NCBI RefSeq assembly: GCF_019429535.1
Contig: NZ_JAHXZM010000004.1
Span: forward strand, 186,001-250,000
DNA: 64,000 nt
DNA from: Sphingomonas citricola
Lineage (GTDB): Bacteria; Pseudomonadota; Alphaproteobacteria; Sphingomonadales; Sphingomonadaceae
Reading direction: 5' to 3'
Made by a program: the position numbers and the translations under genes. Below the pieces are notes generated by a model. The model was not told where the DNA came from. It worked only from the letters and a program-made list of their open reading frames with translations, and did no database searches. Below, in pieces: positions 7,930 to 16,670 of the stretch (position 1 is the stretch's first letter; the number at the start of each line of letters is the position of its first letter).

Positions 7930-9006
7930 TCAGAAATCGGTACCGAGCGACAGCACTGCGCCCGACCCCGGGCGGGCGTTTCCGGCGACGCGCTCGCGCC
8001 ACTGCACCCCGATGCGGATCGCGCGCCGCTCGAGCGGCAGCACCAGCGTCGCCGAGGGGCCGAGGTCGAGCCGCGACGCCCCGCGCTGCGCCGCGCCCCA
8101 CGCGCCGATGCCCAGCTCAAGGCGAGTCGCCTCCGCGACACGGACCGGGCGCGCGATCACCAGCGCACCGTCGACGTAGCCGTCGGCACGGTCGCGCGCG
8201 ACGACGCCTGCCTGCGCGTAGCCGTCGACGCGGAGGTCGTGGCCGAGCGGCAGCGCACCGACGCCGCCGACGAGCCCCAGCGCGGGCCCGCCGCGGATGC
8301 CCGCGATCCCGACACGCTGCTCCGCCACCAGCCGCAACGGAAGACGCGTCGGCTGCCACTCGAGACCTAGGGCCGCTTCCTGCTGGCGCGTCCGAAGCGC
8401 GGCGGCGACGCGCGCGACCGCGGCGACGCGCCCGCTCTGGTCGAGACGGTAGGCGAGCCGCGCGCCGACCTGGCTGCCGCCCAGTTGCGGTGTCGCGACA
8501 CCGCCCGCGGCGCCGCTGCCGCGGATCAGTCCCCAGACGCTCGCCGACCAGCGCGCGGGCTGCGGCAGCGCGATCGCGACCGGCTGGGCGGCGTCGGCGC
8601 GTGCGGCACGCGGGACGATCGCGGGCGACGATGCGGCGGCGATGACGGGCGCCGGCGCGGGCGCGGCGGCGGCGATGAGTGGATTTGGCAGGGGTGCGGC
8701 GGCTACCTGTAGCCTAGCGGCGGGCGCGCGGCCGATTGTATCGGTCAGACGGACGGTCGCGGCGCGCTCAGGGCTGGAGAGGTGGGGAATCGCAGCAGTG
8801 GCGGGTGTGCCGACGGGCGCAGTCACGCCGATCGGGGGCGACGACGCGGTGATCAGGCGCCGCGCCGCGATCGCGCGCTCGGCCACCGGGTCGGGCCATA
8901 ACAGCGCGACGCGCGCGCCGGTCCAGCCGCCCACCACGATCATCAGGAAGCGCAGCGGACGCCCCTCGCCCGTGATCCCGCGCGCGAGGACGTGGCGTCC
9001 GATCAT
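7930..9006 (-). CDS. Outer-membrane barrel protein, NfrA C-terminal-like (tentative)
   Basis: A 358-residue protein. A short hydrophobic N-terminal segment (FLMIVVGGWTGARVALL) is followed by an Ala/Pro-rich linker to about residue 170. A C-terminal region of about 190 residues with alternating beta-strand character ends in phenylalanine (LSLGTDF), as outer-membrane barrels do. Its start overlaps the NfrB-like glycosyltransferase stop by 4 nt (ATGA). That coupling and the barrel suggest a shortened counterpart of the outer-membrane protein NfrA without TPR repeats. The homology to NfrA is inferred from context, so the function remains tentative. Confidence 0.55.
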   Translation of the reverse strand: MIGRHVLARGITGEGRPLRFLMIVVGGWTGARVALLWPDPVAERAIAARRLITASSPPIGVTAPVGTPATAAIPHLSSPERAATVRLTDTIGRAPAARLQVAAAPLPNPLIAAAAPAPAPVIAAASSPAIVPRAARADAAQPVAIALPQPARWSASVWGLIRGSGAAGGVATPQLGGSQVGARLAYRLDQSGRVAAVARVAAALRTRQQEAALGLEWQPTRLPLRLVAEQRVGIAGIRGGPALGLVGGVGALPLGHDLRVDGYAQAGVVARDRADGYVDGALVIARPVRVAEATRLELGIGAWGAAQRGASRLDLGPSATLVLPLERRAIRIGVQWRERVAGNARPGSGAVLSLGTDF

Positions 9007-10376
9007 GCCGGATCGGGCAGGATGACGGGAAAGCGGTGCGTCGTCTTGTCCCAGCGCGGCGCGTGCCCCGCAAGCATCCCGACGTATCGCCACACCGCGC
9101 GCCGCACGGCGAGCAACGCGATGACATTGCCCAGCACCGCGCGCGGCACCGATCGCAGCCCCTCGCGCCAGCCGTGTTCGTGCGCGGTGGCGCGCGCGCG
9201 CACGAGCAGCCGCCACGCGAGCAGCGACGCGTTGATCGACAGGAGCGCGGCGAGCAGGTCGGTCACCCCGGGCGGCGCACTGCCATCCAGCAGATGCCCG
9301 AGCGTCGAGATCGCCCAGGCGACGAGCGCGAGATAACCCGCCGCGAGCGTCAGCACCGCGAGCGGCGCGCGACGGTCGCGCATCCGCATCCACAATTCGA
9401 CCCCGCGCCAGCGACCGCCCCAGCCGGTGCGGTCCCAGCCGGCGAGCGCGATCCCGGTCATCCAGCGCGCCTTCTGCACCACCGCGGCGCGGATCGTGTC
9501 GGGGAAATAGGCGCGTACCGCCACCAGCGCACCCTTCGCGTCGCGGACGCGCACGAAGCAGCTGGCGTAGCCGAGCGCGGCGACGCGCAGGCCCAGTTCG
9601 TAATCCTCGGTCAGGCTCGCGGGCTCGAACGGGGCGTCACCGGTCGCGTGCGCGAGCCGGTCGAGCGCGTCGCGCCGGATCGCGCAGCCGACGCCCGCGA
9701 GCGGCATCGCCGCGCCGAGCGCGGTGCGCACCGGCAGCGCAACCGCGTGCGCCAGTGCGAACTCGTCGGCGTAATGCCCGGTGACCATCGGTGCGGCGGG
9801 GTCGATGAGCGGGACGACCGGCAATTGCACCAGCGCATTCGCGCGCAGATGCGCCGCGACGACGCGGAGCTCGGCGGGATGCAGCACGTCCTCCGCATCG
9901 TGCAGCACGACCGCGCGCGTGTCGCGGCCGGCGCGCGCATCGTCGCGGATCAGCGCGCGCCACAAGGTGTTGAGGCAATCGGCCTTGGTGGTCGGACCCG
10001 GCCGCTCCCCCACCACGAGGCACACGCGCGGGTCGCGCGCGGCCACGGCATCGACCGCGGCGATCGTCGCGGGATCATTGGGGTAGCAACCGACGAGAAT
10101 ACGGTAATCGGGATAGTCGAGCCGCGCGAGCGCCGCAGTCAGCATCGCGCCGATCACCGCCTGTTCGTCCCACGCGCCGATGAATATCGCGAGCGGCGGC
10201 GTATCGGCCGCCGGCAACCGGTCGATCGTCCCTGCCGGGCGACGACAGAACAGATAAGCGAGGTCGACCAGCAAGTCGTCGATCCCGCCGATGAAGAACA
10301 TGATCGCGGCGAACAGCAGGCTTTCGTGCAGCACGACGTCGCAGACCGCGAGGCCTGCCGCCACAACGCTTTCCAT
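9003..10376 (-). CDS. NfrB-like inner-membrane glycosyltransferase (GT2)
   Basis: A processive-type family 2 glycosyltransferase of 457 residues. N-terminal spans with IMFFIGGIDDLLVDLAYLF (about 26-44) resemble the start of E. coli NfrB. So do YPNDP (98-102), RPGPTTKADCLN (125-136), HDAED (159-163, metal-binding), TED (256-258, catalytic base) and QKARW (301-305). The C-terminus has further membrane helices and DKTTHRFPVI, after which NfrB would continue into an MshEN-type cyclic-di-GMP domain. That domain is absent here. It probably makes or exports a surface glycan with the downstream barrel protein. The ATG at 10376 is preferred; an in-frame ATG at 10436 is possible. Confidence 0.8.
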   Translation of the reverse strand: MESVVAAGLAVCDVVLHESLLFAAIMFFIGGIDDLLVDLAYLFCRRPAGTIDRLPAADTPPLAIFIGAWDEQAVIGAMLTAALARLDYPDYRILVGCYPNDPATIAAVDAVAARDPRVCLVVGERPGPTTKADCLNTLWRALIRDDARAGRDTRAVVLHDAEDVLHPAELRVVAAHLRANALVQLPVVPLIDPAAPMVTGHYADEFALAHAVALPVRTALGAAMPLAGVGCAIRRDALDRLAHATGDAPFEPASLTEDYELGLRVAALGYASCFVRVRDAKGALVAVRAYFPDTIRAAVVQKARWMTGIALAGWDRTGWGGRWRGVELWMRMRDRRAPLAVLTLAAGYLALVAWAISTLGHLLDGSAPPGVTDLLAALLSINASLLAWRLLVRARATAHEHGWREGLRSVPRAVLGNVIALLAVRRAVWRYVGMLAGHAPRWDKTTHRFPVILPDPA

Positions 10377-10711
10377 CGGTGCCCCCGCGCCAATTCTGGT
10401 CGCGCGAAGTCTGCAAAATACATAATCCAGGCACAAGCCGGAGAAATTTACGCTTTGGCGCGATCGGCAAGCATCATCGCGCGCGCAGATGGTGCGACGA
10501 CGCGGGTAGCGGGCGGCACGTCGAAAATCGCTGGCGTGGGGGAGAACAAAAGCGACTCAACGGCGTTCGCGGTTCTGGTCCCTTTATCCCCTTTCGGGAC
10601 CGGTACCGTTCCCAAGCCGGTACAGGCCGCGCCGTGGCGTAATCGGCGGCGCGGCCGATCGGGGTCGGACGAGGCGCGGCGCCGACCCTCGCCGGCACCG
10701 CGCCAGCCCGA
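10377..10711. other. Intergenic region, no convincing gene
   Basis: 335 bp between the NfrB-like gene and the RcnB-like gene. It holds a stem GGTCCC (10577-10582) with GGGACC (10596-10601) around a 13-nt loop, and a direct repeat of CCGGTAC. Reading frames here have no recognisable product. The promoter of the NfrB-like gene is presumably in the 10380-10450 part, but no clear -35/-10 pair stands out. Confidence 0.4.
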
Positions 10712-11257
10712 TTACCAGTAAAAGTTGCGGATCACGTCGACCACGACGCCGCGGCGCTGATCGATCAGGATCACGTCGTTATAATGGCGCACCCAGCGCG
10801 TGTACCCGCGGGCAGGCGGCAGATGGTAGCGCCAGGGATCGTTGATCACGTAGCGCGTGCCATAATAATTGGGGGCGATCCGCACGCCCGGCCGGAATGC
10901 CTGATAGCCGAACGGCGCGCGCCAGTCGCCGCGGGCATAGAGTGCGCGGTTCTGCTGACGATAGGCCGACCAGTCGCCGCGGCCCCAGTTGCGGCCGCGA
11001 TCACCCTGCCAGTCGCGGTCGCCGTAACGCCCGCGCAGATCCTCGCGATATTCGCGCCGCGCCTCGCGCAGATCGCCGCGCTGGTCGCGGATGTCGCCGC
11101 GGTCGCCGTAGCGATAGGCACGGTCGAGGTCGCGCTGCTCGCGGCGGATGTCCTGGCGGTCGCGGCGCAGTTCCTCGCGCGATTGCGCGGAGGCGGCGGC
11201 AGGGATCGCCGGCAGCGCAACGGCGGCGAGCAGGGCGGTGGTGATCAGACGACGCAT
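10712..11257 (-). CDS. RcnB-family periplasmic protein
   Basis: A secreted protein of 181 residues. Signal peptide MRRLITTALLAAVALPAIPAA is followed by a highly charged Arg/Asp/Glu helix (about 28-75) that looks like a coiled coil. A Trp/Arg/Tyr-rich linker comes next, and then the RcnB domain with YVINDPWRYHLPP and RWVRHYNDVILIDQRRGVVVDVI. E. coli RcnB affects nickel/cobalt efflux; most family members are of unknown role. No rcnA-like efflux gene is nearby. The start has a strong GAGGAGC ribosome-binding site 5-8 nt ahead. bamE lies 127 nt upstream on the same strand. Confidence 0.8.
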   Translation of the reverse strand: MRRLITTALLAAVALPAIPAAASAQSREELRRDRQDIRREQRDLDRAYRYGDRGDIRDQRGDLREARREYREDLRGRYGDRDWQGDRGRNWGRGDWSAYRQQNRALYARGDWRAPFGYQAFRPGVRIAPNYYGTRYVINDPWRYHLPPARGYTRWVRHYNDVILIDQRRGVVVDVIRNFYW

Positions 11258-11384
11258 ATACTTGCTCCTCTTCGGCGCCCGCACCGCCGAACGGCGGACC
11301 GGGCATGAAGGGAGGAATAAGCGCGCATGACTGAACGCCGCGGGAATGCGACGGTCAGCGAAACGACAGCTTCGCCGGCCAAGG

Positions 11385-11876
11385 TTACGGCTGGTCGCGA
11401 CCGCCCGGACGCCCGCCGGCACCCCCGCCCGCGCCCGGCGCACCGACCGCGCCGATGTTGCCGAACAGTTCGGAGAAGAAGCTGCGGCTGCGGCCCAGCG
11501 TCGGCGTGACCTTCTTCGACGGGTCGATCGACGCGACCTGATCGACGCCCGACTTGCGGATCGCGGTGACGTTGCCCGCCGCGTCGAAGCTGATTCGCAT
11601 TGTCAGCTGATCGACCGCCTTGGGCGGGTTGAACGCGAGATTGCGGCTGTCGCGCGCGACATAATACCAGTCGCCCTGGTTGAACTGGCTGGCAAAGGTC
11701 GGGTGGCCGAGCGTCGCCAGCACCGACTGGCGATTGTCGACGCCGGGTTGCACCGAGTTCACCAGATCGGCGTCGACGATATACCCCTGGTGCGAGCGCA
11801 GCGGCGTGCAGCCCGCGGCGAGCAGCCCGGCCGACACGGCCCCGATGATGACGGCGCGGGAAGAAAGGAAACGCAT
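11385..11876 (-). CDS. bamE: Outer-membrane assembly lipoprotein BamE
   Basis: A small lipoprotein of the BAM complex that inserts beta-barrel proteins in the outer membrane. Signal peptide with lipobox LLAAGC places the lipid-modified cysteine near residue 23. The SmpA/OmlA domain follows, with HQGYIVDADLVNSVQPGVDNRQSV and LGHPTFASQF, the hallmark of the family. The tail is Gly/Pro-rich and ends in GGRPGGRDQP. It is divergent from the Cbp3-type chaperone and DUF177 genes, an arrangement I recall as common in alphaproteobacteria. Confidence 0.9.
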   Translation of the reverse strand: MRFLSSRAVIIGAVSAGLLAAGCTPLRSHQGYIVDADLVNSVQPGVDNRQSVLATLGHPTFASQFNQGDWYYVARDSRNLAFNPPKAVDQLTMRISFDAAGNVTAIRKSGVDQVASIDPSKKVTPTLGRSRSFFSELFGNIGAVGAPGAGGGAGGRPGGRDQP

Positions 11877-12050
11877 GGACTCTCCGGCGGACTCGGTCAG
11901 GTCGCGCGCGCCGCCGCTCGAGCGGACGTTCGTGACCGTCAGCCGGTGCCCGGACGTGGACAGCAGCGGCCTTTGCCCTCAATATGCCCCCGACGGGCGC
12001 GACACAAGCGCACCCGTGGCGACACCATCCACGATGAAGCGACGAAGACC

Positions 12051-12563
12051 TTGGGCTGGCTGAAATCCTTGTTTGGCGGGCGGGACCGCACGGCCGCGCT
12101 GCCGCTGTACGACGCGGTGATCGCGCGCGCGCGGCAACCGCACTGGTATCTGGACGGCGCGGTGCCCGACACGCTCGACGGGCGGTTCGACATGGTGGCC
12201 GCGGTGCTGGCGATGGTGCAATTGCGGCTGGAGCAGGAGCCCGAGGCCGGTGCGGCCCCTTCCGCGATGCTGACCGAACGCTTCGTCGACGACATGGACG
12301 CGCAGGTGCGCCAGATCGGGTTCGGCGACATGGTGGTCGGCAAGCATGTCGGGCGGATGATGGGGATGCTGGGCGGCCGGCTCGGCGCCTATCGCGAGGG
12401 GATCGCTACCGACACGCTCGACGCGGCGCTGGTGCGCAACCTCTACCGCGGTGAGGCGCCCGCGCCGGAGGCGGTCGCGCACGTCCGCCGCGGGTTGCTC
12501 GCGCTCCACGCCGCGCTGTCCGAAACCCCGATCGACGCGATGATGGAAGGACGCCTGCCGTGA
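12051..12563 (+). CDS. Ubiquinol-cytochrome c chaperone family protein (Cbp3-like)
   Basis: A 170-residue protein of the CBP3/UQCC1 family, whose mitochondrial relatives assist assembly of cytochrome b in the bc1 complex. Visible family segments are PLYDAVIARARQPHWY near residue 15-30, DTLDGRFDMVAA, and FVDDMDAQVRQIGFGDMVVGKHVGRMMG. No in-frame ATG or GTG fits. The TTG at 12051 (reading MGWLKSLFGGRD) matches the expected N-terminus and is chosen. Its stop overlaps the next gene's GTG by 4 nt. Confidence 0.8.
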   Translation: MGWLKSLFGGRDRTAALPLYDAVIARARQPHWYLDGAVPDTLDGRFDMVAAVLAMVQLRLEQEPEAGAAPSAMLTERFVDDMDAQVRQIGFGDMVVGKHVGRMMGMLGGRLGAYREGIATDTLDAALVRNLYRGEAPAPEAVAHVRRGLLALHAALSETPIDAMMEGRLP

Positions 12564-13114
12564 GCGACCGCGCAAGTCAGCCGGAGTTCAGCCGCGTCGA
12601 ACGACTGGACGCGATGGGATCCGACCCGCGCGAGGTATCGATCAGCGCGCGCGAGAACGAACGCACCGCGCTGGCCAAGCGGTTCGGGCTGATCGCGATC
12701 GAGCGGCTGGAAGGCCGCTTCACCGTGCGACAGGAAGCCGCGGGCGTCGCGGTGCGCGGGCGCGTGACCGCAACGGTGACGCAGGCGTGTTCGGTAACGG
12801 GCGACCCGATCCCCGCGCAGGTCGACGAGGGCGTCGAGCTGCGTTTCGTTCACCCGACCGGCACGCGCGCGCCGGCGGATGACGAGGACGAATACGAGCT
12901 CGCCGGCGGGGAGATCGACACGGTCGAGATCGAGGGCGGCGGCATCGACCTGGGCGAAACCGCCGCGGAGACGATGGCGCTCGCGCTCGACCCGTTCCCG
13001 CGCAGCGCCCGCGCCGCCGAGGTGCTGCGCGAGGCGGGCGTCATCAGCGAGGAGGACGCGCGCCCCGCGAACCCGTTCGCGGCGCTGAAGGACAAACTGT
13101 CGCGCGGCGACTGA
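12560..13114 (+). CDS. YceD/DUF177-family protein
   Basis: A 184-residue DUF177 protein. In E. coli and many bacteria yceD precedes rpmF and plsX and is linked to rRNA or ribosome metabolism, but its molecular role is unclear. The conserved core RGRVTATVTQACSVTGDP contains the CxxTG-type cysteine around residue 75. An acidic loop (ADDEDEYEL) and the PFPRS motif follow. The GTG start overlaps the Cbp3-like stop. No rpmF or plsX follows here. Confidence 0.85.
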   Translation: MSDRASQPEFSRVERLDAMGSDPREVSISARENERTALAKRFGLIAIERLEGRFTVRQEAAGVAVRGRVTATVTQACSVTGDPIPAQVDEGVELRFVHPTGTRAPADDEDEYELAGGEIDTVEIEGGGIDLGETAAETMALALDPFPRSARAAEVLREAGVISEEDARPANPFAALKDKLSRGD

Positions 13115-13117
13115 GCG

Positions 13118-13348
13118 TTATTCGGCGACCTCGGCGCGGGCGCCGGTGATCATCCGCCGCGCGATGCCGCGCACCGCCTCGTCGTCCTTGGTTTCGTCGC
13201 GCGCGGGGTCGCCGAGATGGTCGAGGCTGCCTTCGAGGTAATCGAGCAGGCCCGGGTGGCGCTGCTCGACATATTCGATCAGCTTGAACAGCAGGTGCTC
13301 GCTCGCGATCTCGCGGCGGCGGGCCTGAACGGCGGTGTCGTCGGACAA
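13118..13348 (-). CDS. Conserved hypothetical protein (small, cytoplasmic)
   Basis: A 76-residue, acidic helical protein with no signal or membrane span. The segment HLLFKLIEYVEQRHPGLLDYLEGSLDHLGDPA reads like one structured helical domain. It has the high third-position GC of its neighbours, so it is probably a native gene. It is tail-to-tail with DUF177, 3 nt apart. No function is known to me. Confidence 0.6.
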   Translation of the reverse strand: MSDDTAVQARRREIASEHLLFKLIEYVEQRHPGLLDYLEGSLDHLGDPARDETKDDEAVRGIARRMITGARAEVAE

Positions 13349-13549
13349 GGTAATGCTCCCGTTGGCGTGAGGATGCCCAACGCACGGGCGGGCGGATGGG
13401 GGCAGCTCGCGGGTAAATTGCCGCGTGGGTGATTTCCCATGAGGCGCGCTTGCGATCAGGAATGGCCGTTCACGCGTTTAGTCGTCCGGCTTGGATGCAG
13501 AACGTCGATATGACTATGTTGTACTGCGCGTTGTTAGTACGGGTTCAAG

Positions 13550-14013
13550 ATGGCCAACATGAAATCAGCTACGTTGGCTGTCGTTGCAGCACTTGCCTCA
13601 CTAGCCGTGGGCGGGGCGTCAGCAGCTGCTTCGGCTGGACAGCGTGACGTAGATGGCGTCATCACTCGATTAGACCTGACGACTTTTGCCAATTCAGTTG
13701 GCCCTCGACGCAGTCCTGACAAGACAACATTCGCAGACTACGGATTTATCCATGTCGAGAAGACCTCGACAGGGGCGGAACTGGTCAGGGATGACAGGGG
13801 ATGGAGATGAGCTTCACCATCATCTCCTCCGAACCAAAAGCGCTACGTCTCTGCTTCCATGATAAGGGTTTGGGGACACCAGGTGTATTATTCGTACCTA
13901 GTTACAATTTCACCTCTGCACTTCTCGTAACCAAGTCACGAGGAGGCCGATGGTCCGCCAAGCAAGTGTCGACGGGATTTCCCACCTGCCATAACGACCC
14001 GGCAACGGATTAG
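13550..14013 (+). pseudogene. Frameshifted or split gene for a small secreted protein
   Basis: Two overlapping frames look like one gene. The first (13550-13810) starts with a good signal peptide, MKSATLAVVAALASLAVGGASA, and ends DDRGWR. The second (13801-14013) starts MEMSFTIISSE and continues as a beta-rich domain with one Cys pair (LCFHDKG and TCHNDP). The frames meet at an AGGGGATGG tract; one more G there would join them as DDRGMEMSFT. Either a real frameshift (decay or sequencing error) or a translationally coupled pair is possible. Base composition is lower in GC than in the neighbours. The function is unknown. Confidence 0.5.
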
Positions 14014-14191
14014 GAGGCGGGTCGCCGACCGCTGCCCTTCCACTTCTTACGCCACCCCAATCAGGGGCTGTCCTACACGCCTCGTGACGTGCCACGCGTC
14101 CATCGCTCTTGCTCAGTCGTGTATAAACCCCGCGCGCATGTGCGCCCGCGCGCACCCGCGTTGGCGTGTGACCTTTGTGACGTTCCGCGGT

Positions 14192-14608
14192 TTAAAGCAG
14201 CGCGAGTTCCACCAATCGGCCGACCAGCACCGGGGGCATCGCGGCGACGCCGTCGCCTGCCTCGCCCGACAGATCCTCGGGTGCTTCGTGCGCCTCCAGA
14301 TAGCGCCAGCCCTGGTGCGCGCGGCGCGGGCGGGCGTTGATCAGCTGGAAATCGGGCGAGAGATGGATCGCGACGCGCCCGCCCTCGGCCTCGCCGAAGC
14401 CGGTGATCGGCGAGCGCGCGACGAGCTGGTGCTTGATGATCCAGTAGAGCGAGCCGCGCCCCGCCACCTCCTCGTGCCGTTTCGGCAGGTAGCGCGTGGT
14501 CAGAAACAGCTCGCCCGCGGCGGCGCGTGCCTTTAGCCGGTCGGTGAGCATGTCGAGGCTCGTCGCGCCGAACGCGACCTTGGTCAGGTGTAACGGGGGC
14601 AGGGACAT
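14192..14608 (-). CDS. DUF1489-family protein
   Basis: A 138-residue alphaproteobacterial protein of unknown function. Typical segments are LHLTKVAFGATSLDMLTDRL at the N-terminus, LTTRYLPKRHEEVAG and SLYWIIKHQLVARSPITGF. The ATG at 14608 is 17 nt after the mgtE stop, so the two genes are likely co-transcribed. A GC-rich inverted sequence near 14133-14155 (GCGCGC arms) could end the transcript, but it lacks a clean T tract. Confidence 0.85.
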   Translation of the reverse strand: MSLPPLHLTKVAFGATSLDMLTDRLKARAAAGELFLTTRYLPKRHEEVAGRGSLYWIIKHQLVARSPITGFGEAEGGRVAIHLSPDFQLINARPRRAHQGWRYLEAHEAPEDLSGEAGDGVAAMPPVLVGRLVELALL

Positions 14609-14625
14609 CGTCCCCGCGATGTGGG

Positions 14626-16041
14626 TCAGCCCGACAGGCCCCACAAGGTCGCGAGCCCCAGGAACGACAGGAAGCCGCCCGTATCGGTCAACGTGGTCAC
14701 GAACACCGCGGAGGATACCGCGGGGTCGACGTTCAGCCGGTCGAGCGTCACCGGCACCAGCACCCCGCCCAGACCGGCGAGCAGGTTGTTGATGATCATC
14801 GCGAGGCAGATCACCAGCGACAGATTGCCGTTGCCGAAGATCACGTAGGTGCCCGCGCCGATCAGCGCGCCGAGCGACACGCCGTTCGCGATCGCGATCC
14901 GCAATTCGCGGAATATCATCCGCGCGGTGTTGCTGTCGGTCAGCTGGTTGGTCGCGATCGCGCGCACCACCACCGCGAGCGTCTGCGTGCCCGCATTGCC
15001 GCCCATCCCTGACACGATCGGCATCAGCACCGCGAGCAGCGCGAAGCGCGCGATCTCGCCCTGGAACAGCCCCACCACCGAGGATGCAATCATCGCGGTG
15101 CCGAGGTTCACGACCAGCCACGTCAACCGCGTGCGCACGGTCAGCCGGATCGGCTCGTTGATGTCGCCCTCACCCGCGCCCGACAGGCGCAGCACGTCCT
15201 CGCCCGCTTCCTGCTGGATGATGTGGACGATGTCGTCGACGGTGATCATGCCGACCAGCCGCCCCGATCCGTCGACCACCGCCGCCGAGATGAGCGCGTA
15301 TTTCTGGAACCGGAGCGCGACCTCTTCCTGATCCATGTCGACCGGGATCAGCGTCTGCTCGCGCTGCATCACGTCGGCCATCGCGATCCCGCGCGGCGTG
15401 CGCAGGATCCACGACAGCGCGCAGGTGCCGACCGGGCGATGCGCCGGGTCGACCACGAAGATCTCCCAGAAATCGGTCAGCAGTTCGTCGTGGCCGCGCA
15501 GATAGTCGAGCGTGTCGCCGACCGTCCAATGTTCGGGCACCGCGACCAGGTCGCGCTGCATCAGGCGTCCGGCCGATTCCTCGGGGTAGGACAAGGCCTC
15601 CTCGATCGCGGCGCGGTCGTCGGGCTCCATCGCGCGCAGGACCTCGCGCTGGTCCTCGACGTCCATGTCCTCGATGATCGCGACCGCGTCGTCGGTGTCG
15701 AGCTCGCTCGCGATGTCGGCGACCTGCCGCGCGTCGAGCGCGTCGATCAGCGATTCGCGAACGTAGTCGTTCATTTCCGCGAACACGTCGGCGTCGAGCT
15801 GATCGGCGATCGCGGCGGCGAGGTCGCGGCGGCGGTCCTCGGGCGTCAGCTCGAACAGATCGGCGATGTCGGCGGGGTGGAGCGGCGCGACGAGCGCGCG
15901 CGCCTCGTCGAAATCGTCCGCCTCGACCGCGTCGAGCACCGCGTCGACGAAGGCGGGCTTCAGCCGGTCGTCCTCGTCGAGCTGATCGCCCTGTTCGATC
16001 GCCTCGTCACGTTCGAGGTCGGGAAGCTCGGTCTCGCTCAT
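14626..16041 (-). CDS. mgtE: Magnesium transporter MgtE
   Basis: A homodimeric Mg2+ channel/transporter of 471 residues. The acidic N-domain (about 25-140) includes LHPADIADLFE. Two CBS domains follow (about 150-275, with GRLMQRDLVAVPE and VDGSGRLVGMITVDDIV), which close the pore when Mg2+ binds. The C-terminal membrane domain of five helices contains PIVSGMGGNAGTQ and LAGLGGVLVPVTLDR. The start at 16041 gives MSETELPDLERDE. The next gene is DUF1489. Length and architecture are normal. Confidence 0.95.
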   Translation of the reverse strand: MSETELPDLERDEAIEQGDQLDEDDRLKPAFVDAVLDAVEADDFDEARALVAPLHPADIADLFELTPEDRRRDLAAAIADQLDADVFAEMNDYVRESLIDALDARQVADIASELDTDDAVAIIEDMDVEDQREVLRAMEPDDRAAIEEALSYPEESAGRLMQRDLVAVPEHWTVGDTLDYLRGHDELLTDFWEIFVVDPAHRPVGTCALSWILRTPRGIAMADVMQREQTLIPVDMDQEEVALRFQKYALISAAVVDGSGRLVGMITVDDIVHIIQQEAGEDVLRLSGAGEGDINEPIRLTVRTRLTWLVVNLGTAMIASSVVGLFQGEIARFALLAVLMPIVSGMGGNAGTQTLAVVVRAIATNQLTDSNTARMIFRELRIAIANGVSLGALIGAGTYVIFGNGNLSLVICLAMIINNLLAGLGGVLVPVTLDRLNVDPAVSSAVFVTTLTDTGGFLSFLGLATLWGLSG

Positions 16042-16169
16042 GTCGCGTGCCTCCCTGCTGTTCGCCGACCCGCGGGCCTTATCGCCGGTGGTCGCGAATG
16101 GCCATGCACCATTTGCCTACCGCGGGGGGCGGCACTACCTGTGGCCCAAGAACACGAAAGGAATATCGA

Positions 16170-16628
16170 GTGGCCGACACCTTCAATACCCTGACGCTGA
16201 CGCTGGACGGCGGCGACGTGACGATCCGCATGCGTCCCGACCTCGCGCCCGAGCACGTCCGGCGCATCGGCGAACTCGCCAACGAAGGCTTCTACGACGG
16301 CGTGCCGTTCCACCGCGTCATCCCCGGCTTCATGGCGCAGGGCGGCGACGGCGGTAACCACAACGGCACCGGCGGGTCGAAGAAGCCCAATCTCAAGCAG
16401 GAGTTCAACAAGGAGCCGCACGTGCGCGGCACCTGCTCGATGGCGCGGACGATGGACCCGAATTCGGCGAATTCGCAGTTCTTCATCTGCTTCGACGACG
16501 CGCGCTTCCTCGACAACCAGTACACCGTCTGGGGTGAGGTGACCGAGGGTATGGAGCTGATCGACGCGCTGCCCAAGGGCGAGCCGCCGCGCGAGCCGGG
16601 CAAGATCGTCAAGGCGAAGGCGGAATAA
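16170..16628 (+). CDS. Peptidyl-prolyl cis-trans isomerase (cyclophilin type)
   Basis: A cytosolic cyclophilin of 152 residues without a signal peptide. The active-site strand FHRVIPGFMAQGGD (arginine and phenylalanine of the catalytic centre) and MARTMDPNSANSQFFIC are both present. The insertion GGNHNGTGGSKKPN is typical of the short bacterial PpiB type. The GTG start at 16170 has an AAAGGAA ribosome-binding site 5-11 nt upstream. An upstream in-frame ATG would add non-homologous residues and is rejected. Confidence 0.92.
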   Translation: MADTFNTLTLTLDGGDVTIRMRPDLAPEHVRRIGELANEGFYDGVPFHRVIPGFMAQGGDGGNHNGTGGSKKPNLKQEFNKEPHVRGTCSMARTMDPNSANSQFFICFDDARFLDNQYTVWGEVTEGMELIDALPKGEPPREPGKIVKAKAE

Positions 16629-16670
16629 GCACCCGACCGTTCCCCGCAGCGCCGACCGGGCGCGGCGGGG

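Noticed and set aside
14133..14155. GC-rich inverted sequence after DUF1489 as a terminator
   Set aside because: The GCGCGC arms could pair, but the loop is long and low in specificity and no T tract follows; it was mentioned with the gene and not listed separately.
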